Origin: Paenibacillus maysiensis
Lineage (GTDB): Bacteria; Bacillota; Bacilli; Paenibacillales; Paenibacillaceae
Length of the DNA stretch: 64,000 nt
Reading direction: 5' to 3'
Assembly: GCF_000520815.1 (NCBI RefSeq)
Contig: NZ_ASRY01000197.1
Coordinates: 37,500-101,499, forward strand
Below are positions 53,558 through 64,000 of the stretch, piece after piece (positions within the stretch are counted from its first letter, which is position 1; the number at the start of each line of letters is the position of its first letter). The position numbers and the translations under genes were made by a program. The notes beneath the pieces are model-generated. The model was not told where the DNA came from, did not search any database, and worked only from the letters and a program-made list of their open reading frames with translations.

Positions 53558-54496
53558 CTGAACAAACCTAACGTACAAATTTTATTGTCTACATATAATG
53601 GAGCAGCTTATTTAGATGAGCAAATAGAAAGTCTCATCAATCAAAAAGACGTAGAAATTCAGATTCTAATTCGTGATGATGGCTCGACAGATGATACGGT
53701 TGCCAAGTTGAGAGCGCTGAAGCAACGTTATCCTCAACAGATTATTTTATGCCTCGAGAGCAATGTAGGGGTTATTAAAAGCTTTTTTGATTTGATTCAA
53801 AGATCGTCTGAGACATTCGACTATTATGCTTTTTGTGATCAGGATGATGTGTGGATGCCGAATAAGCTTGCTCAGGCTGTAGCTCATCTCAAGGAAAAAA
53901 AGGGGGGGCGACCGCTGATGTACTGTTCTGCTACACAAATGGTCTCTCAAACATTGGAACCCCTCAAGGTATGGCCAGCTGAAATACCCCGACCTGTATC
54001 CTTCTATAATGCTCTCATTGAGAATGTATGTGTCGGTTGTACCATGGTGATCAATAAAGAGACACTCCAACTCGTGAAAAAGAGAATTCCGGCTTCTTTG
54101 AATAACGTTATAATGCATGACTGGTGGATTTACTTATGTGTATCCTCTTTTGGTGAGGTTGTTTTTGACCCCGAGCCGTCCATTTGGTATCGGCAGCATC
54201 AAAACAATGTGCTGGGAGGTTCTACCGATGGCTGGGTTAGCAAGTGGAGGAAAAGACTAAGTAGATTTATAAAAGGGAAAAATCGCTATATTCTAAGCAA
54301 ACAAGCCGGGCAGTTCATTCAACTGTATGGACAAGACATATCTCCTCAAATGTATAAAGATATGGAACAATTCCTGGACAGCTACCAAAAGGGCGTATTT
54401 TCTCGTATGAAATATATTTGGCAGTCTCCATTTTACAGGCAGTCACGGTTGGACAACTGGATTTATAAGTTGGTTTTCATATTGAGGAAGTTATAG
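53558..54496 (+). CDS. GT2 glycosyltransferase, probable CTG start
   Basis: A glycosyltransferase of about 312 residues, possibly a rhamnosyltransferase. Motifs: VQILLSTYNGAAYLDEQIES, RDDGSTDDTV, and CDQDDVWMPNKLA with the metal-binding DxD. The first ATG-like start in the frame would cut the first beta-strand of the fold. A strong AGAAGGAGG (to 53549) sits eight bases before an in-frame CTG at 53558, which gives MNKPNVQILLSTYNG, the expected N-terminus. TTG 53585 lacks a ribosome site. It follows the rfb terminator and precedes the toxin-antitoxin locus. Confidence 0.85.
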   Translation: MNKPNVQILLSTYNGAAYLDEQIESLINQKDVEIQILIRDDGSTDDTVAKLRALKQRYPQQIILCLESNVGVIKSFFDLIQRSSETFDYYAFCDQDDVWMPNKLAQAVAHLKEKKGGRPLMYCSATQMVSQTLEPLKVWPAEIPRPVSFYNALIENVCVGCTMVINKETLQLVKKRIPASLNNVIMHDWWIYLCVSSFGEVVFDPEPSIWYRQHQNNVLGGSTDGWVSKWRKRLSRFIKGKNRYILSKQAGQFIQLYGQDISPQMYKDMEQFLDSYQKGVFSRMKYIWQSPFYRQSRLDNWIYKLVFILRKL

Positions 54497-54614
54497 AGCC
54501 ATGGAAAGAAAAATATTGAAACTTTTTTCCATATATAAGCGTCAAATAATCAAAGGTACAATGAATGCTAGATAAAAAACCATCGAATGCATGTTCCTTT
54601 ATGGAAAAATATAG

Positions 54615-54620
54615 TATAAT
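54615..54620 (+). promoter_or_regulatory. -10 element of the toxin gene promoter
   Basis: A perfect TATAAT 70 bases before the toxin start; I see no good -35. The likely transcript would run from about 54627 to the terminator at 54875. Confidence 0.4.
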
Positions 54621-54689
54621 CGAAGGGTGCAACCGATATTGGCTGGCAAGGGCGGTCGGCTAACTCTCCCGAGGAGGGGGGTGAAGCCT

Positions 54690-54773
54690 GTGACAGTGTT
54701 TGAGGCGCTCAGTTTAATGCTGACGTTCGGGGCGTTGATCGTCACACTGTTAGAGTTTAACAAACGAAAATAG
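54690..54773 (+). CDS. Holin-like type I toxin, 27 residues
   Basis: A tiny hydrophobic peptide starting at GTG: MTVFEALSLMLTFGALIV, then TLLEFNKRK. This is the pattern of putative holin-like toxins (the TxpA/BsrG-like group of Firmicutes), with a single membrane helix and a basic tail. GAGGAGGGGGG lies upstream. The mRNA leader has two 8-base segments (54650-54657 and 54663-54670) exactly complementary to segments just after the stop (54773-54780 and 54787-54794), so long-range pairing could hide the ribosome site, as in known type I toxin mRNAs. Toxicity is inferred, not seen. Confidence 0.78.
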   Translation: MTVFEALSLMLTFGALIVTLLEFNKRK

Positions 54774-54801
54774 ACCGCCCCCGCAAGGGAGAGTCTATTT
54801 T
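54767..54801. terminator. Hairpin at the toxin stop, likely terminator of the antisense RNA
   Basis: AAAATAGAC (54767-54775) / GTCTATTTT (54793-54801) is a perfect 9-bp stem flanked by A and T runs in both directions. On the minus strand it fits the end of an antitoxin RNA. Confidence 0.6.
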
Positions 54802-54849
54802 CGGCCTGATTGTTCCAAAACCGTCCGCTCTTGGAGCGTTGGTTGCGCA

Positions 54850-54875
54850 GGGGCTGGCTGGCACCAGCCCTTTTT
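54850..54875 (+). terminator. Terminator of the toxin mRNA
   Basis: GGGCTGG (54851-54857) / CCAGCCC (54864-54870) with a 6-base loop and TTTTT. It is a classical rho-independent terminator, about 75 bases after the toxin stop. Confidence 0.85.
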
Positions 54876-54900
54876 CCATGTATATCTTACCACGATGATT

Positions 54901-54928
54901 TTTATACCTCAACTATGTAAGGTTACAA
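54901..54928 (-). promoter_or_regulatory. Candidate antitoxin RNA promoter
   Basis: Read on the minus strand: TTGTAA, 16-bp spacer, TATAAA. It directs transcription into the toxin gene from its 3' side. Confidence 0.5.
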
Positions 54929-54966
54929 GTTATGTGCTTTTTTGCGTCCCGCGCCCTGCGGGGGTA

Positions 54967-54975
54967 TGCTATAAT
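54967..54975 (+). promoter_or_regulatory. Extended -10 promoter for the next GT2 gene
   Basis: TGCTATAAT forms an extended -10 about 48 bases before the ATG at 55023. Confidence 0.55.
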
Positions 54976-55022
54976 AGTCGGTAGTAGAATAGATTACTGA
55001 ATTTGTCAGGAGCGTTTTAAAT

Positions 55023-55931
55023 ATGGATGTAAGCATACTGGTCGTCAACTATAATACATGCCGTTTGACGCTGGATTGTTTGCAGTCGGTGTATGCGTCA
55101 GAGACGAAATATCGATATGAAGTGATTGTTATCGACAATCACTCCAATGATGGGTCTGTGGAAGCCATTCGTGCTGCATATCCGGAGATTACGTTGATTG
55201 CCAATGAGGATAACACAGGTTTTGCCAAGGCAAACAATCAGGGCATCGAGGTAGCGGGCGGGCGTTATGTATTGCTGTTGAATTCCGATACGCTGGTGCA
55301 ACCGGACACACTGGATACAATGATTCAGTTTATGGACACGCATCCGGAGATAGGAGCATCGGGCTGCAAGGTTATTTTGCCGGATGGTTCGCTGGATAAG
55401 GCCTGTAAGCGAGGGTTTCCAACGCCGTCTGCCTCCTTTTATTACGCCTTCGGCTGGTCGAAGCGTTACCCGGATAACCCGAAGTACAATCAATACCAGC
55501 TCGGGCATTTAAGCCCGGATGATGAGTATCCAGTGGATGTGCTGGTGGGTGCTTTTATGCTGGTGCGTCGGGAGACGATTGAGCAGGTCGGCGGCTTGGA
55601 CGAAACCTTTTTCATGTATGGTGAGGACATTGACTGGTGTTACCGGATTAAGCAGGCAGGTTGGGGCATTTACTACTATCCGCGCACATATATTATTCAT
55701 ATCAAAGGAGGCAGCGCTCGTCGTCGTCCTTTGAAAATTATTTACGAGTTTCATAGAGCCATGTGGGTATTCCACCGCAAGCATTATAAACAGCAGTATA
55801 GCTGGATCACGAACATGGCTGTATACACGGGAATTACGGTGAAATTTGGAATGGCCTTTTTGAAAAATAAGCTCACTGCACCGGCCAAGCCGGACGGCGG
55901 CGAACAATCTCGTACCGAGGTGAAAGCATGA
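55023..55931 (+). CDS. GT2 glycosyltransferase (rhamnosyltransferase-like)
   Basis: A 302-residue GT2 enzyme of the WbbL/rhamnosyltransferase group. Motifs: VSILVVNYNTCRLTLDCLQS, VIDNHSNDGSVEAI, LLNSDTLVQPDTL and the family pattern GAFMLVRRETIEQVGGLDE with FFMYGEDIDWCYRI. The Lys/Arg-rich C-terminal region may contact the membrane. It overlaps the next gene by four bases. With dTDP-rhamnose made a few kb upstream, a rhamnosyl donor is plausible; this is inferred from similarity and context. Confidence 0.88.
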   Translation: MDVSILVVNYNTCRLTLDCLQSVYASETKYRYEVIVIDNHSNDGSVEAIRAAYPEITLIANEDNTGFAKANNQGIEVAGGRYVLLLNSDTLVQPDTLDTMIQFMDTHPEIGASGCKVILPDGSLDKACKRGFPTPSASFYYAFGWSKRYPDNPKYNQYQLGHLSPDDEYPVDVLVGAFMLVRRETIEQVGGLDETFFMYGEDIDWCYRIKQAGWGIYYYPRTYIIHIKGGSARRRPLKIIYEFHRAMWVFHRKHYKQQYSWITNMAVYTGITVKFGMAFLKNKLTAPAKPDGGEQSRTEVKA

Positions 55932-57328
55932 TACGCAGAAATCAACGTTTTTTAACCCAATTGTATATTGTGGCGGATTTCGCGGTCATTCAGCTCTCCT
56001 TTTTGATCGCCTGGTTCTTCAAATTTGAAAGTGAATGGATTACCTATCAAGAGCCGCTTCCTATTCAAGTATATGGTGGCTGGAGCTTAATTTACGGTCT
56101 GATTGCCGTGGTGCTGGGGATGTTATTCTCTCTTTATTCACCCAAACGCAAAAAACGGTTTGCAGACGACGTATTTCGCGTGTCCCAGATTCATATTGTT
56201 GGCCTGTTCGTGCTGTTGAGTGTCATGTTCTTTGTAAAGCAAATTGACATTTCGCGGTCCTATCTGGCGATCTATATGATTGGGAACGTACTGCTTATTT
56301 TATTCTATCGATATTTTTTGAAGCAGGTACTTAAAGCTCTCCGCCAAAAAGGCTACAACAAGCAGTTCATGCTCATTCTCGGGGCGGGTACTCTGGGCCA
56401 GCGTTTTTATCATAATCTTGGACAGTATCCTGATCTGGGATATGAAGTGGTGGGTTTTCTGGATGATAAGCGCCACTGGGATGAAGAGGAACAAGAGCAT
56501 TTCCGCCCAATCCTTGGAGGGTTGGATCAGTTAGAAGCTACGCTGTCGAGCATGATGATAGACGAGGTCATTTTGGCTCTTCCGCTGGATGCACATGATA
56601 AGTATCCCAAGATTATCAACATGTGTGAAAAGGCTGGGGTGCGCACGCTCATCATTCCCGATTTTTTTGACTACTTGCCGTCTCGACCGTATTTTGATAA
56701 CTTTGCAGGCATGCCAATGATCAATGTACGGGATATTCCGCTGGATGTGGCGGGGAACCGATTGTTTAAACGTTTGTTCGATATTCTGTTCTCGCTGTTC
56801 GCTATTATTCTGACTTCTCCGGTTATGCTGGCAGTGGCGATTGGCGTGATGACGACATCGAGAGGGCCGGTCATTTTCAGACAGGAGCGGGTGGGCTTGA
56901 ATCGACGTACCTTCCGAATGTACAAATTCCGCTCGATGAAGGTATTGCCACCCGGAACTGAGGATACAGGCTGGACGACGGCCAATGACCCTCGGCGTAC
57001 TCGCTTTGGAACCTTTATTCGTAAAACGAGTCTCGACGAGCTGCCGCAATTTTTTAATGTGCTGCTAGGAGATATGAGCGTCGTCGGCCCTCGCCCGGAG
57101 CGCCCGTATTACGTGGATCAGTTCCGCGAGGAGATTCCAAAGTACATGGTGAAGCACCATGTTCGTCCTGGTATTACAGGCTGGGCACAGAGCAACGGGT
57201 TGCGTGGTGACACGTCCATTGAGGAACGGATTAAGCATGATATTTTCTATATTGAGAATTGGTCGCTCTTATTCGATATTAAAATTATTTTCCGTACGAT
57301 TCGCAACGGTTTCAAGAATGCGTATTAA
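55928..57328 (+). CDS. Polyprenyl-phosphate glycosylphosphotransferase (WbaP/CpsE type)
   Basis: A 466-residue initiating enzyme that moves a sugar-1-phosphate from a nucleotide sugar to undecaprenyl phosphate. Four N-terminal membrane segments, a CoA-binding-like Rossmann middle (LILGAGTLGQRFYHNL), a fifth membrane helix (FDILFSLFAIILTSPVMLAV) and the catalytic domain (GPVIFRQERVGLN, MYKFRSMKV, TSLDELPQFFNVL, GDMSVVGPRPERP) are all present. It probably starts the polysaccharide made by this locus. A terminator follows. Confidence 0.92.
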   Translation: MIRRNQRFLTQLYIVADFAVIQLSFLIAWFFKFESEWITYQEPLPIQVYGGWSLIYGLIAVVLGMLFSLYSPKRKKRFADDVFRVSQIHIVGLFVLLSVMFFVKQIDISRSYLAIYMIGNVLLILFYRYFLKQVLKALRQKGYNKQFMLILGAGTLGQRFYHNLGQYPDLGYEVVGFLDDKRHWDEEEQEHFRPILGGLDQLEATLSSMMIDEVILALPLDAHDKYPKIINMCEKAGVRTLIIPDFFDYLPSRPYFDNFAGMPMINVRDIPLDVAGNRLFKRLFDILFSLFAIILTSPVMLAVAIGVMTTSRGPVIFRQERVGLNRRTFRMYKFRSMKVLPPGTEDTGWTTANDPRRTRFGTFIRKTSLDELPQFFNVLLGDMSVVGPRPERPYYVDQFREEIPKYMVKHHVRPGITGWAQSNGLRGDTSIEERIKHDIFYIENWSLLFDIKIIFRTIRNGFKNAY

Positions 57329-57337
57329 TTCAGAATT

Positions 57338-57367
57338 CACCCTTCGGTTCAGCCGGAGGGTGTTTTT
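57338..57367 (+). terminator. Terminator after the glycosylphosphotransferase gene
   Basis: CACCCTTCGG (57338-57347) pairs with CCGGAGGGTG (57353-57362) across a short loop, with TTTTT following. Confidence 0.85.
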
Positions 57368-57435
57368 GTGTCTGGAGGTTGTTTTAAGTGTACGTATGCA
57401 GGGTATTGACCTGTACGAAAAGGATGTGACACCCT

Positions 57436-58308
57436 ATGAAACGACTGATTGCTGCGGTCATTCTTTTAATGTTAATCGGCACATTTTTACTGTCTTACAA
57501 AGGACAATCTACAGAAGAACATACTGGCTTTACCACGCACCGCGTGATTTCGCATGCCATGGGAGCCGTTGATGGCTTGGCCTATACTAATGCGCGTGAA
57601 GCGTTTGTGAATAATTATAAAAAAGGCAGCCGCGTATTCGAGGTAGACCTGATGTTTACTTCGGACAGGCATTTGGTGGCGCGCCATGAATGGACGGAGT
57701 CTTTTACAGAGCAAATGCAGCAGGAGCAGGTAGTTGGTAAAGAACAGGGCGGGAAGCCCTGGAGCTACCAGCAATTCAAAAACACCCCCATTTACGGCTC
57801 CTATACCCCGGTAGACTGGAATGATGTATTGGATCTGTTAGAGAAATACCCGGATGCCTATGTCGTGACCGATACAAAAGAACAGGACCCGGCCCAAATA
57901 AAACAGTTGTTTGCGCAACTGACCCGTCAGGCGCAGGAGAAAAATCCGGAACTTTTGTCCCGCATTGTCCCGCAAATTTACGACGAAGAAATGCTGCGAA
58001 CGCTGCGTAGCATTTATCCCTATACCTCCATTATTTATACGCTTTATGCGACAGAAGATACGGATGACCAAATCATCCGGTTTGTACAACAAAACGATAT
58101 AACGGCAGTGACTTTGCCGGAAAATAGGGTTAGTGGTGTTTTAGTGGAAAGCTTGCGGCAGGCGGGGGCGGTGTGCTACGTAAATACAATTAACGATCTA
58201 AAAGCTGCCGCTGACTACGAACAGATGGGTGTACGCGGATTCTATACGGATGTTTTAACGGAAAAGGAACTCCAAAAACGCAGTTGGCTGTATGCGTTAC
58301 GGCCCTGA
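57436..58308 (+). CDS. Exported GDPD/PI-PLC-like phosphodiesterase
   Basis: A 290-residue protein with an N-terminal signal or anchor helix (LIAAVILLMLIGTFLLSY) and a glycerophosphodiesterase-type barrel: VISHAMG with His40, RVFEVDLMF with the acidic pair, LVARHEW with the second His. The usual HRG motif is changed to HAMG, so the Arg of classic GDPD enzymes is missing; the protein may belong to a diverged PI-PLC-like branch. A role in turnover of teichoic acid or glycolipid phosphodiesters is possible but unproven. The ribosome site (AAAGGATG) is moderate. Confidence 0.75.
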   Translation: MKRLIAAVILLMLIGTFLLSYKGQSTEEHTGFTTHRVISHAMGAVDGLAYTNAREAFVNNYKKGSRVFEVDLMFTSDRHLVARHEWTESFTEQMQQEQVVGKEQGGKPWSYQQFKNTPIYGSYTPVDWNDVLDLLEKYPDAYVVTDTKEQDPAQIKQLFAQLTRQAQEKNPELLSRIVPQIYDEEMLRTLRSIYPYTSIIYTLYATEDTDDQIIRFVQQNDITAVTLPENRVSGVLVESLRQAGAVCYVNTINDLKAAADYEQMGVRGFYTDVLTEKELQKRSWLYALRP

Positions 58309-58454
58309 GATGTGTGAACGGAGTGTTCCCATCGAATACGAACATTGACACCTTTTGAGCACTGTCATAGACTTAGCATAGAACGCTTTTGGATATTGGA
58401 ATCTGGCTAGACCGGATCGTGGCAAAAGCACAATGGATGCTGGAGGAATGTGTG

Positions 58455-59147
58455 TTGGCAGATTCGATTCAATCATGGAGGCATGTATTTAAGCTGGACC
58501 CTGACAAGGAACTGGACGATGAGGGACTGGATGCCATATGCATGTCTGGTACGGACGCGATTATGGTAGGAGGCTCGTCGGGCGTTACCTATGAAAATAC
58601 GGTGGATTTGCTGTCGCGGGTTCGGCGTTATGAGGTGCCGTGTGTACTTGAAGTGTCCGATCTGGAGGCTGTGGTGCCGGGGTTTGATCTGTATATGATT
58701 CCAATGGTGCTTAATACCACGGACAGTAATTGGATCGTAGGACAGCACCAGCGTGCGATTGAGCAGTTTGGTTATATGATCCCTTGGGATTTACTTGTAA
58801 CGGAAGGATATATTGTTTTGAACGGTGATTCTACGGTGGCCAAGCTTACCGGAGCGGATACATCACTCGATGCTTCATCTGCCGCCTCATATGCACAGGT
58901 TGCTGACAAGCTCATGCACCTGCCAATTGTATATGTGGAATATAGCGGTGCTTTTGGGGACATGGAGCTGGTACAAAAAATACATCGCAGTACGGAGCGC
59001 GCCCGTGTCCTATACGGAGGGGGTATCGTGGATAAATCTACCGCGTTACAAGCGGCTGCTGTTTGTGACACCATTGTAGTAGGAAACATCATTTACCGTG
59101 ACTTGGCGAAGGCGCTGGAGACGGTAGCTGTGAAGCTGGAAGTATAG
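58455..59147 (+). CDS. pcrB: Heptaprenylglyceryl phosphate synthase PcrB
   Basis: A 230-residue TIM-barrel prenyltransferase that joins heptaprenyl diphosphate to glycerol-1-phosphate, an archaea-like ether lipid step found in Bacillales. Motifs: WRHVFKLDP near the start, [55 protein letters not shown] and VVGNIIY. I chose TTG 58455, eight bases after GGAGG, giving [14 protein letters not shown] and a length like the Bacillus protein; the longer reading from 58389 has no ribosome site. It precedes pcrA as in many Bacillales. Confidence 0.92.
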   Translation: MADSIQSWRHVFKLDPDKELDDEGLDAICMSGTDAIMVGGSSGVTYENTVDLLSRVRRYEVPCVLEVSDLEAVVPGFDLYMIPMVLNTTDSNWIVGQHQRAIEQFGYMIPWDLLVTEGYIVLNGDSTVAKLTGADTSLDASSAASYAQVADKLMHLPIVYVEYSGAFGDMELVQKIHRSTERARVLYGGGIVDKSTALQAAAVCDTIVVGNIIYRDLAKALETVAVKLEV

Positions 59148-59188
59148 AACGTGATTTTATGGAAGCTCAGGGAAAGGAGCATGTACGC

Positions 59189-61513
59189 ATGCAATCAATA
59201 GATATACACGAGGCTGTAGCCCGTCTCAATCCGCCTCAGCGTCAGGCAGTGGAGGCGATAGACGGGCCGTTGCTGATTATGGCTGGCGCAGGCAGTGGAA
59301 AGACCCGAGTGCTCACGCACCGGATTGCCTACCTCATCGCGACCCGCAAGACCGCTCCATGGGGCATTTTGGCGATTACCTTTACGAACAAGGCCGCGCG
59401 TGAAATGCAGGATCGCGTATCCAAGCTGATTGGTCCGCAGGGGAGAGATGTGTGGGTATCCACCTTTCACTCCATGTGTGTGCGTATTTTGCGTCGGGAT
59501 ATCGAGCGGATCGGATTTACCTCCAATTTCAGCATTCTCGATTCCACGGATCAATTGTCTGTCATTCGGAGCTGCATGAAGGATCTGAACATAGACACCA
59601 AAAAATTTGAGCCCAAAGCGGTTCAGTCCATGATGAGTACAGCTAAAAATGAACTGGTCACTCCTGAAATGTATGAGCGCAAGATTGGTGACTATTTCGA
59701 GGGAATTGTGGCGAAGGTATATACCAAATACCAGCAACGTCTCAAAAACAACAACTCTCTGGATTTTGATGATCTGATTATGGCAACGATTCAGCTCTTT
59801 AAAGAAGTACCTGAGGTGCTCGATTTCTATCAGAAAAAATTCCAATACATTCATGTCGATGAATATCAGGATACGAACCGCGCGCAGTACATGCTGTGCA
59901 AAATGCTGGCCGACAAGCATCACCGGATTTGCGTAGTAGGTGACAGTGACCAATCCATCTATCGGTGGCGGGGGGCGGATATTAGCAACATTTTGAACTT
60001 TGAAGAGGATTATCCGGAAGCGCGTACCATTTTACTGGAACAAAACTATCGGTCAACCTCGAATATTCTGAATGCTGCCAATGAAGTGATTGGTCAAAAT
60101 ACAGGTCGCAAGCCGAAGAAACTATGGACTGACAAAGAAGGCGGCGCCAAGATTAAAGTTTACCGGGCTGACTCCGAGCATGATGAGGGCTATTTTATCG
60201 CCTCCGAAATTCATAAAAATATCAATGCAGGCAAAACCTATAGCCATCATGCTATTTTGTATCGTACCAATGCTCAGTCACGGGTTGTCGAGGAAATTTT
60301 GATCAAATCGGATATTCCGTACCAGATCGTTGGCGGTATCAAGTTCTATGATCGCAAAGAGATTAAGGACTTGCTGGCGTACCTTCGTCTACTCTCCAAT
60401 CCTGATGACGATATCAGTTTGATCCGAATCATTAATGTGCCAAAACGAAGTATCGGCGATACAACGGTCGGTAAATTGCAGGCAGCCGCAGCGGAGCGTG
60501 GAGTTTCTATTTTCCGAGTTTTGCAGGTAGTAGACGATTTGGGCTTTGCCGGACGTACGCGCAATGCGCTTGTAGAGTTTTACGATATGATCGAAGGCTT
60601 GAGTCGGATGGTGGACTATCTCTCGGTCACAGAGTTAACGGAAAAAATGCTGGAAACCAGCCAATATCGACTGGAGCTGCAAAACGAGAATACGCTTGAA
60701 TCACGCTCACGTCTGGAGAATATTGATGAGTTCCTGTCGGTAACGATGGAATTTGAAAAAGGAGCGGAGGACAAATCACTCGTCTCCTTCCTGACTGATC
60801 TTGCTCTTATCGCGGATATTGATTCCATGAATGACGATGAAGAGGAACAAAGCGATGCGGTTGTATTGATGACCATGCATAGCGCAAAAGGACTGGAGTT
60901 TCCGATTGTATTTATTGTCGGTATGGAGGAGGGAGTATTCCCTCACAGTCGGGCCTTTTTGGATAATGAAGAGCTGGAGGAAGAGCGTAGATTGGCGTAT
61001 GTCGGGATTACCCGTGCAGAGGAGCAACTATTCCTTACATGCGCGCAGATGCGCACGCTGTTTGGCCGTACCACCGCTAATCCGCCTTCCCGCTTTCTTG
61101 AAGAGATTCCGGAAGAGCTCAAAGAGGATACAATTATCAAACGTGACCGCTATCGCCGCTCAGGCAATGTAGGCGGCTCTTATGGTGGACGTGGACTGGG
61201 TAAAACCAACGGCAGTAACTTTGGCGGAGAACGTTCCTTTGATACGATGAGCCGCAGTGGTTCGTCCGCTTCCGCGTCGCCTCGCGTAACCGTTACAACA
61301 TCTTCATCCGCGAAACCAACTCCGGCTGCTTCGGCAGGAGGCCCCTCCATTTTTGCTGCCGGAGACAAGGTGCAGCATGGCAAGTGGGGAATTGGAACTA
61401 TTGTAGCTGTAAAAGGGACGGGTAATGATATGGAACTTCAGATCGCTTTCCCGGCTCCAGTAGGGGTTAAACGCCTGCTGGCTGGCTTTGCGCCGATTAC
61501 AAAAGTAGAATAA
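59189..61513 (+). CDS. pcrA: ATP-dependent DNA helicase PcrA (UvrD family)
   Basis: A 774-residue superfamily 1A 3'-5' helicase needed for repair, rolling-circle plasmid replication and removal of RNA polymerase. Q motif LNPPQRQAV, Walker [69 protein letters not shown] and [11 protein letters not shown] are all present. A Gly/Ser-rich linker and a C-terminal Tudor-like domain ([19 protein letters not shown]) that contacts RNA polymerase end the protein. The ATG at 59189 follows AAAGGAG by nine bases; the reading from 59159 is less likely. Confidence 0.97.
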   Translation: MQSIDIHEAVARLNPPQRQAVEAIDGPLLIMAGAGSGKTRVLTHRIAYLIATRKTAPWGILAITFTNKAAREMQDRVSKLIGPQGRDVWVSTFHSMCVRILRRDIERIGFTSNFSILDSTDQLSVIRSCMKDLNIDTKKFEPKAVQSMMSTAKNELVTPEMYERKIGDYFEGIVAKVYTKYQQRLKNNNSLDFDDLIMATIQLFKEVPEVLDFYQKKFQYIHVDEYQDTNRAQYMLCKMLADKHHRICVVGDSDQSIYRWRGADISNILNFEEDYPEARTILLEQNYRSTSNILNAANEVIGQNTGRKPKKLWTDKEGGAKIKVYRADSEHDEGYFIASEIHKNINAGKTYSHHAILYRTNAQSRVVEEILIKSDIPYQIVGGIKFYDRKEIKDLLAYLRLLSNPDDDISLIRIINVPKRSIGDTTVGKLQAAAAERGVSIFRVLQVVDDLGFAGRTRNALVEFYDMIEGLSRMVDYLSVTELTEKMLETSQYRLELQNENTLESRSRLENIDEFLSVTMEFEKGAEDKSLVSFLTDLALIADIDSMNDDEEEQSDAVVLMTMHSAKGLEFPIVFIVGMEEGVFPHSRAFLDNEELEEERRLAYVGITRAEEQLFLTCAQMRTLFGRTTANPPSRFLEEIPEELKEDTIIKRDRYRRSGNVGGSYGGRGLGKTNGSNFGGERSFDTMSRSGSSASASPRVTVTTSSSAKPTPAASAGGPSIFAAGDKVQHGKWGIGTIVAVKGTGNDMELQIAFPAPVGVKRLLAGFAPITKVE

Positions 61514-61562
61514 ATCTCAAACATCATTAAATCTCGAACCTCATAGCGGCAGCTTGGCTTAG

Positions 61563-63617
<2,055 letters not shown>

Positions 63618-63632
63618 TTAGATTGCAAGAGT

Positions 63633-63667
63633 ACAGCCATTCCGTTTTAATACGGGGTGGCTGTTTT
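63633..63667 (+). terminator. Terminator after ligA
   Basis: ACAGCCATTCCG / CGGGGTGGCTGT pair over about 11 positions with a small central mismatch, followed by TTTTG. Confidence 0.85.
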
Positions 63668-63823
63668 GTTATCTACTGTATAGATAGGAGGTATAATAGC
63701 TGCGGAAAAAGAAATTAAAAAAATGCTTGCTAAATAACTTTAGGCATGTTACATTATTAGACGTTGCTTTGAGAATAACATTTCTCGAAGCGGAGGATGC
63801 TGGAAAGAAAATCAAAAAAAGAT

Positions 63824-63853
63824 TTGACAAGAAAGCAACCAACATGATATGAT
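63824..63853 (+). promoter_or_regulatory. Ribosomal RNA operon promoter
   Basis: TTGACA (63824-63829), 18-bp spacer, TATGAT (63848-63853), preceded by an A-rich UP-like stretch (from 63808). The downstream boxA-like leader identifies it as an rrn promoter. Confidence 0.75.
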
Positions 63854-64000
63854 CTAATTCCTGGATCGTTGAAGAAACGAGGACAGACAAGTTCTTTGAA
63901 AACTGAACAAATGGATGATGAAAAAAGATTTCTTCTTTATATTAAAGAAGAATCGCTAGCATTAAAAATGAGCAAATCGCTCTTTCTATACACCAACCTC
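63854..64000 (+). other. 16S rRNA leader with boxA antitermination signal
   Basis: GTTCTTTGAAAACTGAAC (63891-63908) is the boxA-type sequence typical of Bacillus and Paenibacillus rRNA leaders. An AAGATTTCTTCTTT/AAAGAAGAATC hairpin follows (about 63925-63954), which may be an RNase III processing stem half. The 16S gene itself would begin just beyond the window edge. Confidence 0.75.

Larger units (their letters stand above)
54767..54894 (-). ncRNA. Predicted antisense antitoxin RNA
   Basis: A minus-strand promoter (54901-54928) points toward the 3' part of the toxin transcript, and a hairpin at 54767-54801 can end the RNA. The predicted RNA of roughly 100-130 bases would overlap the toxin mRNA 3' end, the normal arrangement of TxpA/BsrG-like type I systems. 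Ends are estimates; a second possible promoter (TTGAGG, 17 bp, TAAGAT; 54884-54912) would start it near 54877. Confidence 0.5.

Noticed and set aside
63669..63890. A 73-codon minus-strand ORF before the rRNA leader
   Set aside because: It lies across the rRNA promoter and has no ribosome site or known family.

Overview
The window looks like a chromosomal segment of a low-to-mid GC spore-forming Firmicute, most likely Paenibacillus of the polymyxa/peoriae group. This rests on strong AGGAGG-type ribosome sites with frequent TTG/GTG starts, a Spo0E-type phosphatase, a pcrB-pcrA-ligA block, and a GH44-GH26 fusion of about 1355 residues matching the layout of the known P. polymyxa Cel44C-Man26A. 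Species assignment is inference from gene content.

Layout. 1-2.2 kb: 3' part of an ECF sigma factor, its overlapping anti-sigma gene and an unknown small protein. 2.2-6.9 kb: a decayed CBM3 gene remnant, then the secreted multidomain cellulase/xyloglucanase-mannanase. 7.3-10.2 kb: a regulatory island with a small membrane protein, an XRE regulator, a divergent HTH-TPR receptor that overlaps a previously unmarked 33-residue propeptide ORF (an AimR/AloR-like peptide quorum-sensing pair), and a Spo0E-type phosphatase. 10.4-12.1 kb: MotB and MotA on the minus strand. 12.1-17.4 kb: uvrB (with a possible LexA box) and uvrA. 17.7-24.3 kb: secreted proteins, a siroheme nitrite/sulfite reductase on the minus strand, an HtrA-like protease and a stalk-domain protein, followed by a long palindromic intergenic element. 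24.9-31.1 kb: a large U32 protein and a SWIM-SNF2 helicase.

31.2-58.3 kb is a cell-surface polysaccharide locus: galU, a WaaL-type ligase (minus strand), then a visibly AT-rich cassette (about 34.7-50.06 kb). The cassette holds an ABC exporter (Wzm/Wzt with C-terminal carbohydrate-recognition domain), a methyltransferase, a kinase with a repeat-built coiled coil, a two-domain glycosyltransferase, two polytopic GT-C-like proteins, Fdt-type amino-sugar genes and GtrB/GtrA. It is followed by dTDP-rhamnose genes rfbA-rfbC-rfbB-rfbD, two GT2 glycosyltransferases (one with a probable CTG start), a polyprenyl glycosylphosphotransferase and a GDPD-like protein. Between the two GT2 genes lies a small type I toxin-antitoxin locus not previously marked by an ORF. 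RfbA and RfbB would supply dTDP-4-keto-6-deoxyglucose both to the rhamnose branch and to the Fdt branch. The methyltransferase plus kinase/coiled coil next to Wzt looks like a split version of the WbdD chain-terminator/ruler known from Gram-negative ABC-dependent O-antigens.

58.4-63.6 kb is pcrB-pcrA-ligA, and the window ends in the promoter and boxA leader of a ribosomal RNA operon whose 16S gene lies just outside. The two most interesting items are the peptide quorum-sensing pair at 8.2-9.85 kb and the WbdD-like capping/ruler module at 34.8-39.4 kb.
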